A stretch of DNA of 5,071 bases, taken from Actinomycetales bacterium (lineage in GTDB: Bacteria > Actinomycetota > Actinomycetes > Actinomycetales > Dermabacteraceae). Each line of letters begins with the position of its first letter. The stretch's first letter is position 1. This document shows positions 1 through 5,071 of the stretch, piece by piece. Where the stretch lies: positions 1-5,071 of the forward strand of contig JAAZLF010000410.1 of NCBI GenBank assembly GCA_012799425.1. Direction: 5' to 3'. The notes beneath the pieces are model-generated. The model was not told where the DNA came from and made no database searches. It saw only the letters and a program-made list of their open reading frames with translations. The position numbers and the translations under genes are program-made.

Positions 1-925
1 CGGTGAGGGCATGGGCCCGCTCGAGGTTCTCGACCGTGTCCCGGCCGGAGCGGATCGCCCGGACCCACTGCGCGAAAGGGTTCTCCGCATCGCCAGGGAC
101 CTCGAGCGGGCGGGGACCCTCACCGGTGTCGACGCTGGTGCCGCCGTCGGCCCCGAGCCCGTGCTGGAACGAGCCCTTCGTGCCCTGCACCTCGATCGAG
201 AAGGGGCTCGTGGGGGTGACGAACCCGGTCTCGATCACGCCGATCGCGCCGTCGGCGCCGGTCACGGTCACCACGGCGTTGTCCTCCACGCCGCGGCCGG
301 TCATATCGGTGAAGGTCGCCGAGCGCACCTGCACGTCCGCGCCCAGGATCAGCTGGGTCAGATAGACGGGGTGGGCGGCCAGATCGCTGAACGCGCCGCC
401 GATCGCGGCGGCAGGATCGTAGAAGCGGGCCGGCAGCCAGTCACCGATCGAGCCGTTGTGGGCCAGGCGCACCCGCGAATAGGTCAGCCGTCCCAGCGTG
501 CCCTCCTCGAGCACGCCCTGCAGAGCGAGCGCGTAGCCGTGGGCCAGGCGGGGCAGGGAGACGGTCAGCCGCACCCCCGCCTCGCGCGCCGCGGCGATCA
601 GCTCCTCGCCCTCGGCGACGGTGGGGGCCAGCAGCTTCTCGGTGAACACGTGCTTGCCCGCCGCGATCGCGCGCCCGATGACGTCGCGATGCTCGCTGGT
701 GGCGGTGGTGACGGTGACGCCGTCGAGGTCCTCGCGGGCCAGCAGCGCCTCGAGGTCCTCGGCGAACTCGACCCCGAGCGTCTCGGCCAGGGCTCTGCCG
801 CGTGCGGCGTCTTCGTCCCAGACAGCGACCAGCTCGGTCCCGGGATGCTGCTGCGCCTCCCTGGCGTACTCCTCGGCGTGGACATGCCAGGCCGAGAGCG
901 CGGCGATACGTAGTGGTGCGGACAT
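1..925 (-). CDS. Gfo/Idh/MocA-family oxidoreductase (partial, C-terminus missing)
   Basis: Probable NAD(P)-dependent dehydrogenase of the Gfo/Idh/MocA family, cytosolic, which in this context likely oxidises a sugar, cyclitol or sugar derivative. The window holds 308 codons; family members usually have about 330-390 residues, so a short C-terminal part is lost at the left edge. Visible: an N-terminal Rossmann-like half (residues 5-120) with the strand-helix-strand start LRIAALSAW and acidic residues in VAVWDED (33-39), then GKHVFTEK (90-97) carrying the family's conserved Glu-Lys. The C-terminal domain has GGAFSDLAAH (176-185), which matches the usual Gly-rich/Asp-x3-His active-site segment. 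Odd points: the normal GxGxxG loop is replaced by SAWHVHA (11-17), and EKP is EKL. The ATG at 925-923 follows GAGGAA closely, and an in-frame TGA lies three codons upstream (934-932), so translation cannot start earlier. It lies 97 bp after the binding-protein gene. Family assignment is firm; substrate is unknown. Confidence 0.9.
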   Translation of the reverse strand, partial: MSAPLRIAALSAWHVHAEEYAREAQQHPGTELVAVWDEDAARGRALAETLGVEFAEDLEALLAREDLDGVTVTTATSEHRDVIGRAIAAGKHVFTEKLLAPTVAEGEELIAAAREAGVRLTVSLPRLAHGYALALQGVLEEGTLGRLTYSRVRLAHNGSIGDWLPARFYDPAAAIGGAFSDLAAHPVYLTQLILGADVQVRSATFTDMTGRGVEDNAVVTVTGADGAIGVIETGFVTPTSPFSIEVQGTKGSFQHGLGADGGTSVDTGEGPRPLEVPGDAENPFAQWVRAIRSGRDTVENLERAHALT

Positions 926-988
926 TCTTCCTCACGATCTTTCGGATGGTTCACGGCACGCCCGCAGGGCTGAACACCGCACTTCACA

Positions 989-1006
989 GCGGGGCCGGGG
1001 CCCCGC
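989..1006 (-). terminator. GC-rich intercistronic hairpin, possible attenuator
   Basis: Perfect inverted repeat between the binding-protein stop codon and the oxidoreductase: GCGGGGCC and GGCCCCGC around two bases, which in RNA would fold as about a 7-bp all-G/C stem with a 4-base loop. No T-run follows on the minus strand, so a classical intrinsic terminator is not shown. It could weaken read-through into the oxidoreductase gene or protect the 3' end of the transporter mRNA. No clear new promoter was seen in the rest of the 926-1020 gap. Confidence 0.3.
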
Positions 1007-1020
1007 AGCACCTGACCGGC

Positions 1021-2421
1021 TCAGCCGGGCAGATGAAGATTCGGATCCGGCTCCCCGAAGCCCTCGGGAAGACGGAACGGACAGAACTGCTGCATCGTCG
1101 GGTCGACGTAGTCCTGAGCCTCCTTGACCAGGTTCTCCGGGGTGTCGGAGCCCTGGTTCAGGCTCTCCTGCATCGTCATCATCGCGTCCCACAGCTTGGT
1201 GCCCACCGGCAGCGGCGGACGGGACTGAGCGACCCCCAGCAGCTCCGCGAAGAAGCGGATGTCGTCGTTCCAGCCCTCGGGGTCGGCGAGCGTCTCCAGG
1301 TTGGTGGGGATGCGGCTGATGCCGGTGGCGAGGATCTTCTGCCCCTGGTATCCGGCGTAGAAGGTCATGAACCGCCACGCCGCCTCGGACATCGACGCGC
1401 CCTTGGGCATCGTCAGCGCGAAGCCGCCCGCCCAGGTGAACGGGTCATCGCCCTCGTTCGGCACCGGCAGATGGGTGACGGTGTAGTTCATGTCCGGCTT
1501 GTAGTCCGCCTGCCCCTGCACGCCCCACGGCCCGGTGATCTGGAACAGCTGCCGGTCCGAGAAGAACGAGGTCTGGGTGGGCGGGGCGTTCGGCGGCTGG
1601 TACGTCGCCTTGAAGGCGTCCAGGCGCGGGAAGCTCAGCCGGTCGATCCAGTCCGCGTACATGGTGGCCACATCGAGCATGGGCTGCTCGTCCAGCAGCA
1701 TGCGGCACTCGTCGTTGTCGTACAGCGGGACACCGTTCGCGATCGCCCACATCAGCAGCGAGGCCTGGTCGTCCCACGGGATCCAGGTGACCTGCTCGTA
1801 GGAGCCGCGTGAATCCTGCACGCTGACCTCGTCGTGGATCTCCCACATCTGGTCGTAGGAGAGGGGCCCGTTCTCCGGATCCAGCAGCGCCCGATCGATG
1901 CCCGCCTCGTCCGCGAGGTCGAGGTTGACGTACATGCCGCGGGTGTCGGTGTCCATCGGCAGGCCGTAGTACTGGCCGTCGTAGAACAGCTCGTCGGTGG
2001 CGAACTTGACCCAGCCGGCCATGAACTCCTGCGGGCTCATCCCCTCGTGCTCCTCGATCAGGCCGTCGATCGGCTCGAGCAGCCCCAGGGAGGCGAACTG
2101 CGAGGTGTTGAAGCGGTCCATGAAGTAGACGTCCGGGCCGGTGCGGCCGCGCACGGCGGTGATGACGCTCGAGGCGTCGCCCTCACCGTTGGAGGGCACC
2201 TGGGAGACCTCGACCGTGATGTCGGGGTTCTCGGCGGTGAACGCCTCGATGACCTCGGCCTCGACGTCGGCGTCGGAGGCCCAGATGCCCCACAGCTTCA
2301 CCACGTCCGGGTTGCGATCCGCCCCGGTGGGGCGGTCGGTGCAGCCGACGATCGCGCCGCCGGCGATGGAGACGGAGGCACCTGCGCCCAGGGCTCTGAG
2401 GAGTGTCCTTCGATCGATCAC
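1021..2421 (-). CDS. ABC transporter family 1 solute-binding lipoprotein (sugar-type)
   Basis: Extracytoplasmic substrate-binding protein of a CUT1-type carbohydrate ABC importer, 466 residues, slightly longer than the usual 400-450. The N-terminus MIDRRTLLRALGAG carries a twin-arginine (RR at 4-5 followed by T-L-L), a short hydrophobic stretch and a lipobox IVGC with the lipidated Cys at 27. It therefore reads as a Tat-type lipoprotein signal peptide. Mature-protein hallmarks of SBP family 1 are VKLWGIWASD (41-50), FTAENPDITVEV (61-72), GPDVYFMDRFN (95-105), YYGLPMDTDTRGMYVN (151-166), FQITGPWG (293-300) and WAGGFALTMPKGA (330-342). Many aromatic residues (W44, W47, W216, W299, W330) are plausible sugar-stacking positions. 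The start is GTG at 2421, sharing GTGA with the upstream permease stop, with a GGGAGG site six bases before it. Two further Cys (239, 447) are present. Family is certain; the ligand is not determinable here. Confidence 0.95.
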   Translation of the reverse strand: MIDRRTLLRALGAGASVSIAGGAIVGCTDRPTGADRNPDVVKLWGIWASDADVEAEVIEAFTAENPDITVEVSQVPSNGEGDASSVITAVRGRTGPDVYFMDRFNTSQFASLGLLEPIDGLIEEHEGMSPQEFMAGWVKFATDELFYDGQYYGLPMDTDTRGMYVNLDLADEAGIDRALLDPENGPLSYDQMWEIHDEVSVQDSRGSYEQVTWIPWDDQASLLMWAIANGVPLYDNDECRMLLDEQPMLDVATMYADWIDRLSFPRLDAFKATYQPPNAPPTQTSFFSDRQLFQITGPWGVQGQADYKPDMNYTVTHLPVPNEGDDPFTWAGGFALTMPKGASMSEAAWRFMTFYAGYQGQKILATGISRIPTNLETLADPEGWNDDIRFFAELLGVAQSRPPLPVGTKLWDAMMTMQESLNQGSDTPENLVKEAQDYVDPTMQQFCPFRLPEGFGEPDPNLHLPG

Positions 2422-2433
2422 TTGAAACCTCCC
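2418..2433 (-). promoter_or_regulatory. Ribosome binding site and GTGA stop/start overlap (permease to binding protein)
   Basis: On the minus strand GGGAGG (2433-2428), six bases, then GTGA, where the GTG of the binding protein (2421-2419) overlaps the TGA of the permease (2420-2418). The strong Shine-Dalgarno lies inside the permease's last codons (LGGFK). This fixes the non-ATG start of the binding protein and suggests translational coupling with an own strong site, which may help raise lipoprotein yield above that of the permeases. Confidence 0.85.
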
Positions 2434-3341
2434 AGGGAGATGCCGCTGACGAAGTAGCGCTGGAACAGGAAGAAGAGGATCACCAGCGGGAGGACCACCA
2501 GGAACGATGCCGCCATCAGCAGGCTGAAGGGGACGTCCTGCGCGTTGACGGAGCGGAACACCTCCATGCCGATGGAGAGCGTCTGGAGGTTCTGGTCCTG
2601 CAGGTAGATCAGCGGGCCCATGAAGTCGTTCCAGGTGCCCACCGCGGCGAAGATCGCCACCACGGTCAGGGCCGGGCGCGTGGCGGGGAAGACGATCCGC
2701 CAGGCGATCGACCAGTCGCTCGCGCCGTCGACCCGGGCCGCATCGAGCATGTCGCGCGGGGTCTGCAGCATGAACTGCCGCAGCAGGAAGGTGAAGAACC
2801 CTCCCGCGAACAGCGCAGGCAGGATCAGGGGTGCCCAGGTGTTGACGAAGCCGAGCGCCGCCCACATGTCGAACATCGGGATCAGGGTCACCGGGAACGG
2901 CAGGAACAGCGTCGCCAGCACCACGAAGAACACCTTGTCGCGGCCCGGCCAGTCGATGCACGAGAACCCGTAGGCCACGATGAAGTTCGAGACCACCGAG
3001 AACACCACCACGCTCAGCGTGATCAGCGCGCTGTTGCGGAAGAACAGCCAGAACGGCATCACCGTGGTGGCCTCGCGGAAGTTGCCCCAGTGGAACTCCT
3101 GGGGGAACAGGGTGGGCGGGACCATCGCGAGCTCCTCGGGTCCCTTGAGGGCCGAGATGATCATCCAGTACAGGGGCAGGGAGAACAGGGCCAGCACCGC
3201 CAGGATGACCAGGCGGGAGATCCAGGCGCTGAGCCCGGTGGGTCGCGAGCCGTCGGGGTTGCGGCCGTAGTCGGAGCGCGACTTCAACGGGCGGGCGGTG
3301 CCCGCCGCGCGCGTCGGAGCGCTCATCTGATTGATCGCCAT
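2418..3341 (-). CDS. Carbohydrate ABC transporter permease, MalG/UgpE type
   Basis: Inner-membrane channel subunit of a CUT1-type sugar importer, 307 residues, close to the family's usual 270-300 plus a short polar N-terminal tail. About six membrane segments are visible, near residues 43-63, 105-128, 136-157, 165-187, 221-240 and 275-294. The EAA loop that docks the ATPase reads LDAARVDGASDWSIAWRI (199-216) followed by FP and a helix, with the conserved Ala-Ala and Asp-Gly. The C-terminus QRYFVSGISLGGFK is the typical MalG-like ending (compare QRYFVxGxxxGAVK). It pairs with the permease immediately upstream. ATG at 3341 is chosen because AGAGGAAGG lies eight bases before it; a second Met at residue 6 is less well placed. 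It starts 16 bp after the first permease's stop and overlaps the binding-protein start by four bases, so all three are probably one transcript. Confidence 0.95.
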   Translation of the reverse strand: MAINQMSAPTRAAGTARPLKSRSDYGRNPDGSRPTGLSAWISRLVILAVLALFSLPLYWMIISALKGPEELAMVPPTLFPQEFHWGNFREATTVMPFWLFFRNSALITLSVVVFSVVSNFIVAYGFSCIDWPGRDKVFFVVLATLFLPFPVTLIPMFDMWAALGFVNTWAPLILPALFAGGFFTFLLRQFMLQTPRDMLDAARVDGASDWSIAWRIVFPATRPALTVVAIFAAVGTWNDFMGPLIYLQDQNLQTLSIGMEVFRSVNAQDVPFSLLMAASFLVVLPLVILFFLFQRYFVSGISLGGFK

Positions 3342-3357
3342 GATGTGTGCCTTCCTC

Positions 3358-4365
3358 TCAGCCCGCGGCCACGTCGTAGTTGACGAACCGGCGCGAGAGC
3401 CAATAGATGAGACCCGCCAGGAGCATGCCGAACAGGAACAGGAGCACCGCGAGCGCCGAGGCGAAGCCGAGCTGGCCGTAGGAGAAGGCGTTGCGGTAGA
3501 GGTAGAGCATGTAGAACAGCGTCGCGTTGTCCGGCCCGCCGTCGGTCATGATGTACGCCTCGGTGAACACCATCATCGCGCCGGAGACGCCCGTGATCAG
3601 GTTGAACAGGATCGTGGGTGTCAGCAGCGGCAGCGTGATCGCGGTGAACTGCTTCCTCCGCCCGGCGCCGTCGATGCGCGCCGCCTCGTAGAGCGTGGAG
3701 GGGATGTTCCGCAGCCCGGCCAGGTAGATCAGGGCCGCATTGCCCGCGGCGAGCTGGGACATCAGGATGATGACGATCTTCGCGTAGCGCGGCTCGCCCA
3801 GCAGGTTCGTGTCCGGCATCCCGAACAGGCCCAGGAACTGGTTGACGATGCCGAACTGCGGGTTGACGAACACGATGAAGATGAAGGACATCGCGAACAT
3901 CGGGATCAGCGAGGGCAGGTACAGCAGGGTGCGGTAGATCGCCACCTCGCGCACGTTGCGGTTCATCGCCAGCGCCAGCAGCAGTGCGACCACCAGGCCC
4001 AGCGGCACGGAGATCAGCATGTAGTAGACGGTGTTGCCCACCGAGGTGCGCACCAGCGGGTCCAGGAACGCGGAGATGTAGTTCTGCAGCCCGATGAAGG
4101 TGGGGGTCTGCATGCCCGAGTACTGGGTGAGGCTGATGCCGAAGGAGTACACCAGCGGGTAGATCACGAAGACGACCACGCCGATGATCCACGGCGAGAT
4201 GAACAGCAGCCCCACCTTGAGGTTCCGCTTCTCGCGGCGGCTCATCCGCCGGCGGCCGCCGGCGCCGGAGGATCTCCCGGCAGGTGGTCCCGCCGAGACC
4301 TCGCGCGGCGGACCGCCCAGGGAGTGGGTGGGCCCGGCTGCGGCGACGGAATCGCTCGCACTCAT
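3358..4365 (-). CDS. Carbohydrate ABC transporter permease, MalF/UgpA type
   Basis: The other inner-membrane channel subunit of the importer, 335 residues. A low-complexity polar tail rich in Ser, Gly, Pro and Ala (1-37) leads to a basic patch GRRRMSRREKRNLK (37-50) and then six likely membrane segments near 51-71, 110-134, 145-167, 195-217, 243-268 and 297-323. The first segment contains the FISPWIIGVVVFVIYPLVYSF pattern of MalF/UgpA-like proteins, split here by family-typical P58 and P70. The EAA docking loop is EAARIDGAGRRKQFTAITLP (227-246), with intact Glu-Ala-Ala and Gly. MTDGGPDNAT (273-282) is another family hallmark. ATG at 4365 has GGAAGGAG four bases upstream; the alternative Met41 has no ribosome binding site, and the reading frame remains open upstream without a better start. 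It is the first gene of the minus-strand operon, preceded by a structured leader and the divergent regulator. No fused ATP-binding domain is present. Confidence 0.95.
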   Translation of the reverse strand: MSASDSVAAAGPTHSLGGPPREVSAGPPAGRSSGAGGRRRMSRREKRNLKVGLLFISPWIIGVVVFVIYPLVYSFGISLTQYSGMQTPTFIGLQNYISAFLDPLVRTSVGNTVYYMLISVPLGLVVALLLALAMNRNVREVAIYRTLLYLPSLIPMFAMSFIFIVFVNPQFGIVNQFLGLFGMPDTNLLGEPRYAKIVIILMSQLAAGNAALIYLAGLRNIPSTLYEAARIDGAGRRKQFTAITLPLLTPTILFNLITGVSGAMMVFTEAYIMTDGGPDNATLFYMLYLYRNAFSYGQLGFASALAVLLFLFGMLLAGLIYWLSRRFVNYDVAAG

Positions 4366-4381
4366 GATGCTCCTTCCGATG

Positions 4382-4401
4382 GCACCGCGTCGTCGCGGTG
4401 C
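4382..4401 (-). promoter_or_regulatory. Perfect leader hairpin just before the first permease's ribosome binding site
   Basis: GCACCGCG, a four-base loop, then CGCGGTGC: an uninterrupted 8-bp inverted repeat. On the minus strand it ends four bases before the GGAAGGAG site of the first permease gene, so it would sit in the mRNA leader directly beside the ribosome landing site. It may stabilise the mRNA 5' end or affect translation. GC-rich DNA makes such stems by chance, so a role is inferred, not shown. It matches no riboswitch that I recognise. Confidence 0.4.
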
Positions 4402-4409
4402 GTGCACGG

Positions 4410-4431
4410 GGCGGGACGGAGTGCTCCCGCC
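4410..4431. repeat. Second inverted repeat in the operon leader
   Basis: GGCGGGA (4410-4416) and TCCCGCC (4425-4431) are perfect 7-bp complementary arms around eight bases. Next to it lies the 12-bp palindrome CCGCCGCGGCGG (4427-4438), so the two pairings exclude each other. A weaker GGATC/GATCC pair is at 4446-4459. Together with the 4382-4401 hairpin they make the leader of the minus-strand operon strongly foldable. Composition alone could explain part of this. Confidence 0.3.
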
Positions 4432-4470
4432 GCGGCGGATCGAGGGGATCGGATGATCCTTCCGCCATTG

Positions 4471-4505
4471 GTGAGGTAGATTACTCACACTGATTGACAT
4501 AATCA
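4471..4505. promoter_or_regulatory. Candidate operator region for the divergent ROK regulator
   Basis: Two inverted repeats lie side by side in the only AT-rich stretch of the window: GTGAG, eight bases, CTCAC (4471-4488), and TGATT, five bases, AATCA (4491-4505). The first covers the -10 and the second covers most of the -35 of the predicted minus-strand promoter, where a bound repressor would block polymerase. They lie midway between the two divergent starts, as usual for autoregulated ROK or LacI loci. Which repeat, if either, is the true site is not decidable by eye. Confidence 0.45.
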
Positions 4506-4506
4506 A
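4478..4506 (-). promoter_or_regulatory. Predicted promoter of the transporter operon
   Basis: Read on the minus strand, TTGATT (4506-4501) is a -35-like box, followed by an exact 17-base spacer and TAATCT (4483-4478), which fits the TANNNT -10 form common in actinobacteria. Transcription would start near 4471, giving a leader of about 105 bases before the permease ATG at 4365. The hexamers keep the most important positions (TTGA; T, A and final T) but are not perfect consensus. Confidence 0.5.
4494..4503 (+). promoter_or_regulatory. Possible promoter element for the ROK regulator gene
   Basis: Two mutually exclusive readings on the plus strand. TTGACA (4494-4499) is a perfect -35 hexamer, but no good -10 lies 16-19 bases later. 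Alternatively TGACATAAT (4495-4503) resembles an extended -10 (TGn plus CATAAT, five of six matching TATAAT), giving a start near 4510 and a leader of about 110 bases. Either way it overlaps the minus-strand -35, so the two promoters would compete or be co-repressed. Confidence 0.3.
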
Positions 4507-4618
4507 CGGGTCGGGCCGACGAGTTTCCCCGCGGCACCGACAGCCCCCGCGTATCGTGCGCCGCAGCGGGGCAGCGCCCGGAGCCACCGGGAAGCAGACC
4601 TGACCAGGAAGGAGCCTC

Positions 4619-5071
4619 ATGCGCGGGACATCGATGGCCGACATCGGCTCCTACAACGAGAAGCTCGTGCTGCAGATGATCCGCTCCGCGCCCGAGGGGA
4701 TCTCGCAGTCCCAGGTGGTGCGCGGTAGCGGCCTGTCGCGGCAGACGGTCTCGCTGATCACGCGCAGGCTCCTGCTCGAGGGCCTGATCGAGACCGCGGG
4801 CCAGCTCATCTCCGGGCCCGGAAAGCCCACCACGATCCTGCGGGCCGTGGCCGACTCCCGCTGGACCATCGGCCTCCACGTGGATCCCGCGCACCTCACC
4901 GTCGTCATCTGCGATCTGCAGGGCAATGCGGTGGACACCGCCACTCTCGCGGCCCCCTCCGAGGACCCGGCTGCGGACCTCGCCCGCATCGTCGCCGAGA
5001 TCGAGCGCCTCTGCGCGCTTCACGGCGCGGTCAAGATCCACGAGCTCCCGGGCCGTGCCCCGGTCGGGGAC
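4619..5071 (+). CDS. ROK-family transcriptional regulator (partial, C-terminus missing)
   Basis: DNA-binding sugar-responsive regulator of the ROK (repressor, ORF, kinase) family; the first 151 codons are present and the frame is still open at the right edge, whereas full members have about 380-410 residues. An N-terminal winged helix-turn-helix spans about residues 10-75: ISQSQVVRGSGLSRQTVSLI (28-47) is the helix-turn-helix, followed by LLLEGLIET and the wing SGPGKPTTILR (65-75), close to the GRGRP-type wing of ROK proteins. The ROK sugar-kinase-like fold begins at WTIGLHVDPAHLTVVICDLQ (82-101), where the kinase phosphate loop DxGxT is degenerate (DPAH), which fits a regulator rather than a kinase. 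ATG at 4619 follows AGGAAGGAG with four bases between; Met6 has no such site. Divergent placement implies control of the transporter operon and probably of itself, relieved by a sugar ligand. The ligand-binding and zinc-motif regions lie outside the window. Confidence 0.9.
   Translation, partial: MRGTSMADIGSYNEKLVLQMIRSAPEGISQSQVVRGSGLSRQTVSLITRRLLLEGLIETAGQLISGPGKPTTILRAVADSRWTIGLHVDPAHLTVVICDLQGNAVDTATLAAPSEDPAADLARIVAEIERLCALHGAVKIHELPGRAPVGD

Noticed and set aside
11..913. Long plus-strand open frame opposite the oxidoreductase
   Set aside because: It is the antisense shadow of a gene with clear Gfo/Idh/MocA motifs; its translation is Arg/Gly/Ala/Val low-complexity with no recognisable domain.
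2422..2961. Upstream extension of the binding-protein frame to a 646-residue protein
   Set aside because: The extra 180 residues lie inside the second permease in another frame and are low-complexity; GTG at 2421 starts a complete lipoprotein signal peptide with a well-spaced ribosome binding site.
4247..4264. Perfect 18-bp GC palindrome as an operator or terminator
   Set aside because: It lies within the coding region for a Gly/Arg stretch of the permease and consists only of G and C, so chance composition is the simpler explanation.
3323..4468. Alternative minus-strand frame over the first permease
   Set aside because: Arg/His/Pro-rich with no membrane segments; the overlapping frame has the EAA loop, six membrane segments and a good ribosome binding site.
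2403..4479. Two long plus-strand open frames (2403-3383 and 3331-4479) opposite the permeases
   Set aside because: Their translations are Glu/Arg/Gln/His-rich composition artefacts typical of the antisense strand of GC-rich membrane-protein genes, and they lie opposite two firmly identified permeases.
4510..4520. GTCGG-G-CCGAC short palindrome in the ROK gene leader as a second operator
   Set aside because: Eleven bases of G/C-rich symmetry are expected by chance in DNA of this composition, and it does not resemble the AT-rich repeats at the promoter.
4481..5041. Minus-strand open frames over the ROK gene (4481-5041 and 4651-4989)
   Set aside because: They are shadows; the plus strand has a winged helix-turn-helix and ROK core with a good ribosome binding site, and they would also cross the divergent promoter region.
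5050..5071. Possible frameshift at the end of the ROK gene, since the last residues do not resemble the expected Gly-rich ROK strand
   Set aside because: Third codon positions remain almost all G or C in the same frame to the edge, the other frames look worse, and too little sequence remains to judge.

Overview
The window is GC-rich DNA with strong G/C preference at third codon positions, GGAG-type ribosome binding sites and a Tat-like lipoprotein signal. This fits an Actinomycetota chromosome, perhaps Micrococcales, though genus cannot be fixed from sequence reading alone. No rRNA, tRNA, CRISPR array, insertion sequence or phage gene was seen.

Layout: four genes lie head to tail on the minus strand and are read from right to left. 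They are a MalF/UgpA-type ABC permease (3358-4365), a MalG/UgpE-type ABC permease (2418-3341), a family 1 solute-binding lipoprotein (1021-2421) and a Gfo/Idh/MocA-type oxidoreductase (1-925, C-terminal end cut by the window edge). The first three are tightly packed: a 16-bp gap, then a 4-bp GTGA overlap. A 97-bp gap with a GC-rich hairpin separates the binding protein from the oxidoreductase. Across a 253-bp divergent intergenic region, a ROK-family transcriptional regulator (4619 onward, cut by the right edge) is read on the plus strand. The centre of that region is an AT-rich island with a good minus-strand promoter and two overlapping inverted repeats, the obvious candidate operator. A perfect 8-bp-stem hairpin sits just before the first permease's ribosome binding site.

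How the genes work together (inference): this is a carbohydrate uptake (CUT1-type) operon. The lipoprotein captures a sugar, oligosaccharide or glycoside outside the membrane. The two permeases form the channel, and a cytosolic MalK/MsiK-type ATPase, not encoded in this window, would power it. The NAD(P)-type oxidoreductase probably acts on the imported compound. The divergent ROK protein probably represses the operon until the substrate or a derivative binds it. The exact substrate cannot be told from the sequence.

This looks like a conventional sugar-transport locus. I did not find convincing evidence of an undescribed biological system. The points worth following up are the operator/promoter architecture, the leader hairpin, the atypical nucleotide-binding motif of the oxidoreductase and the absence of a local ATPase gene.
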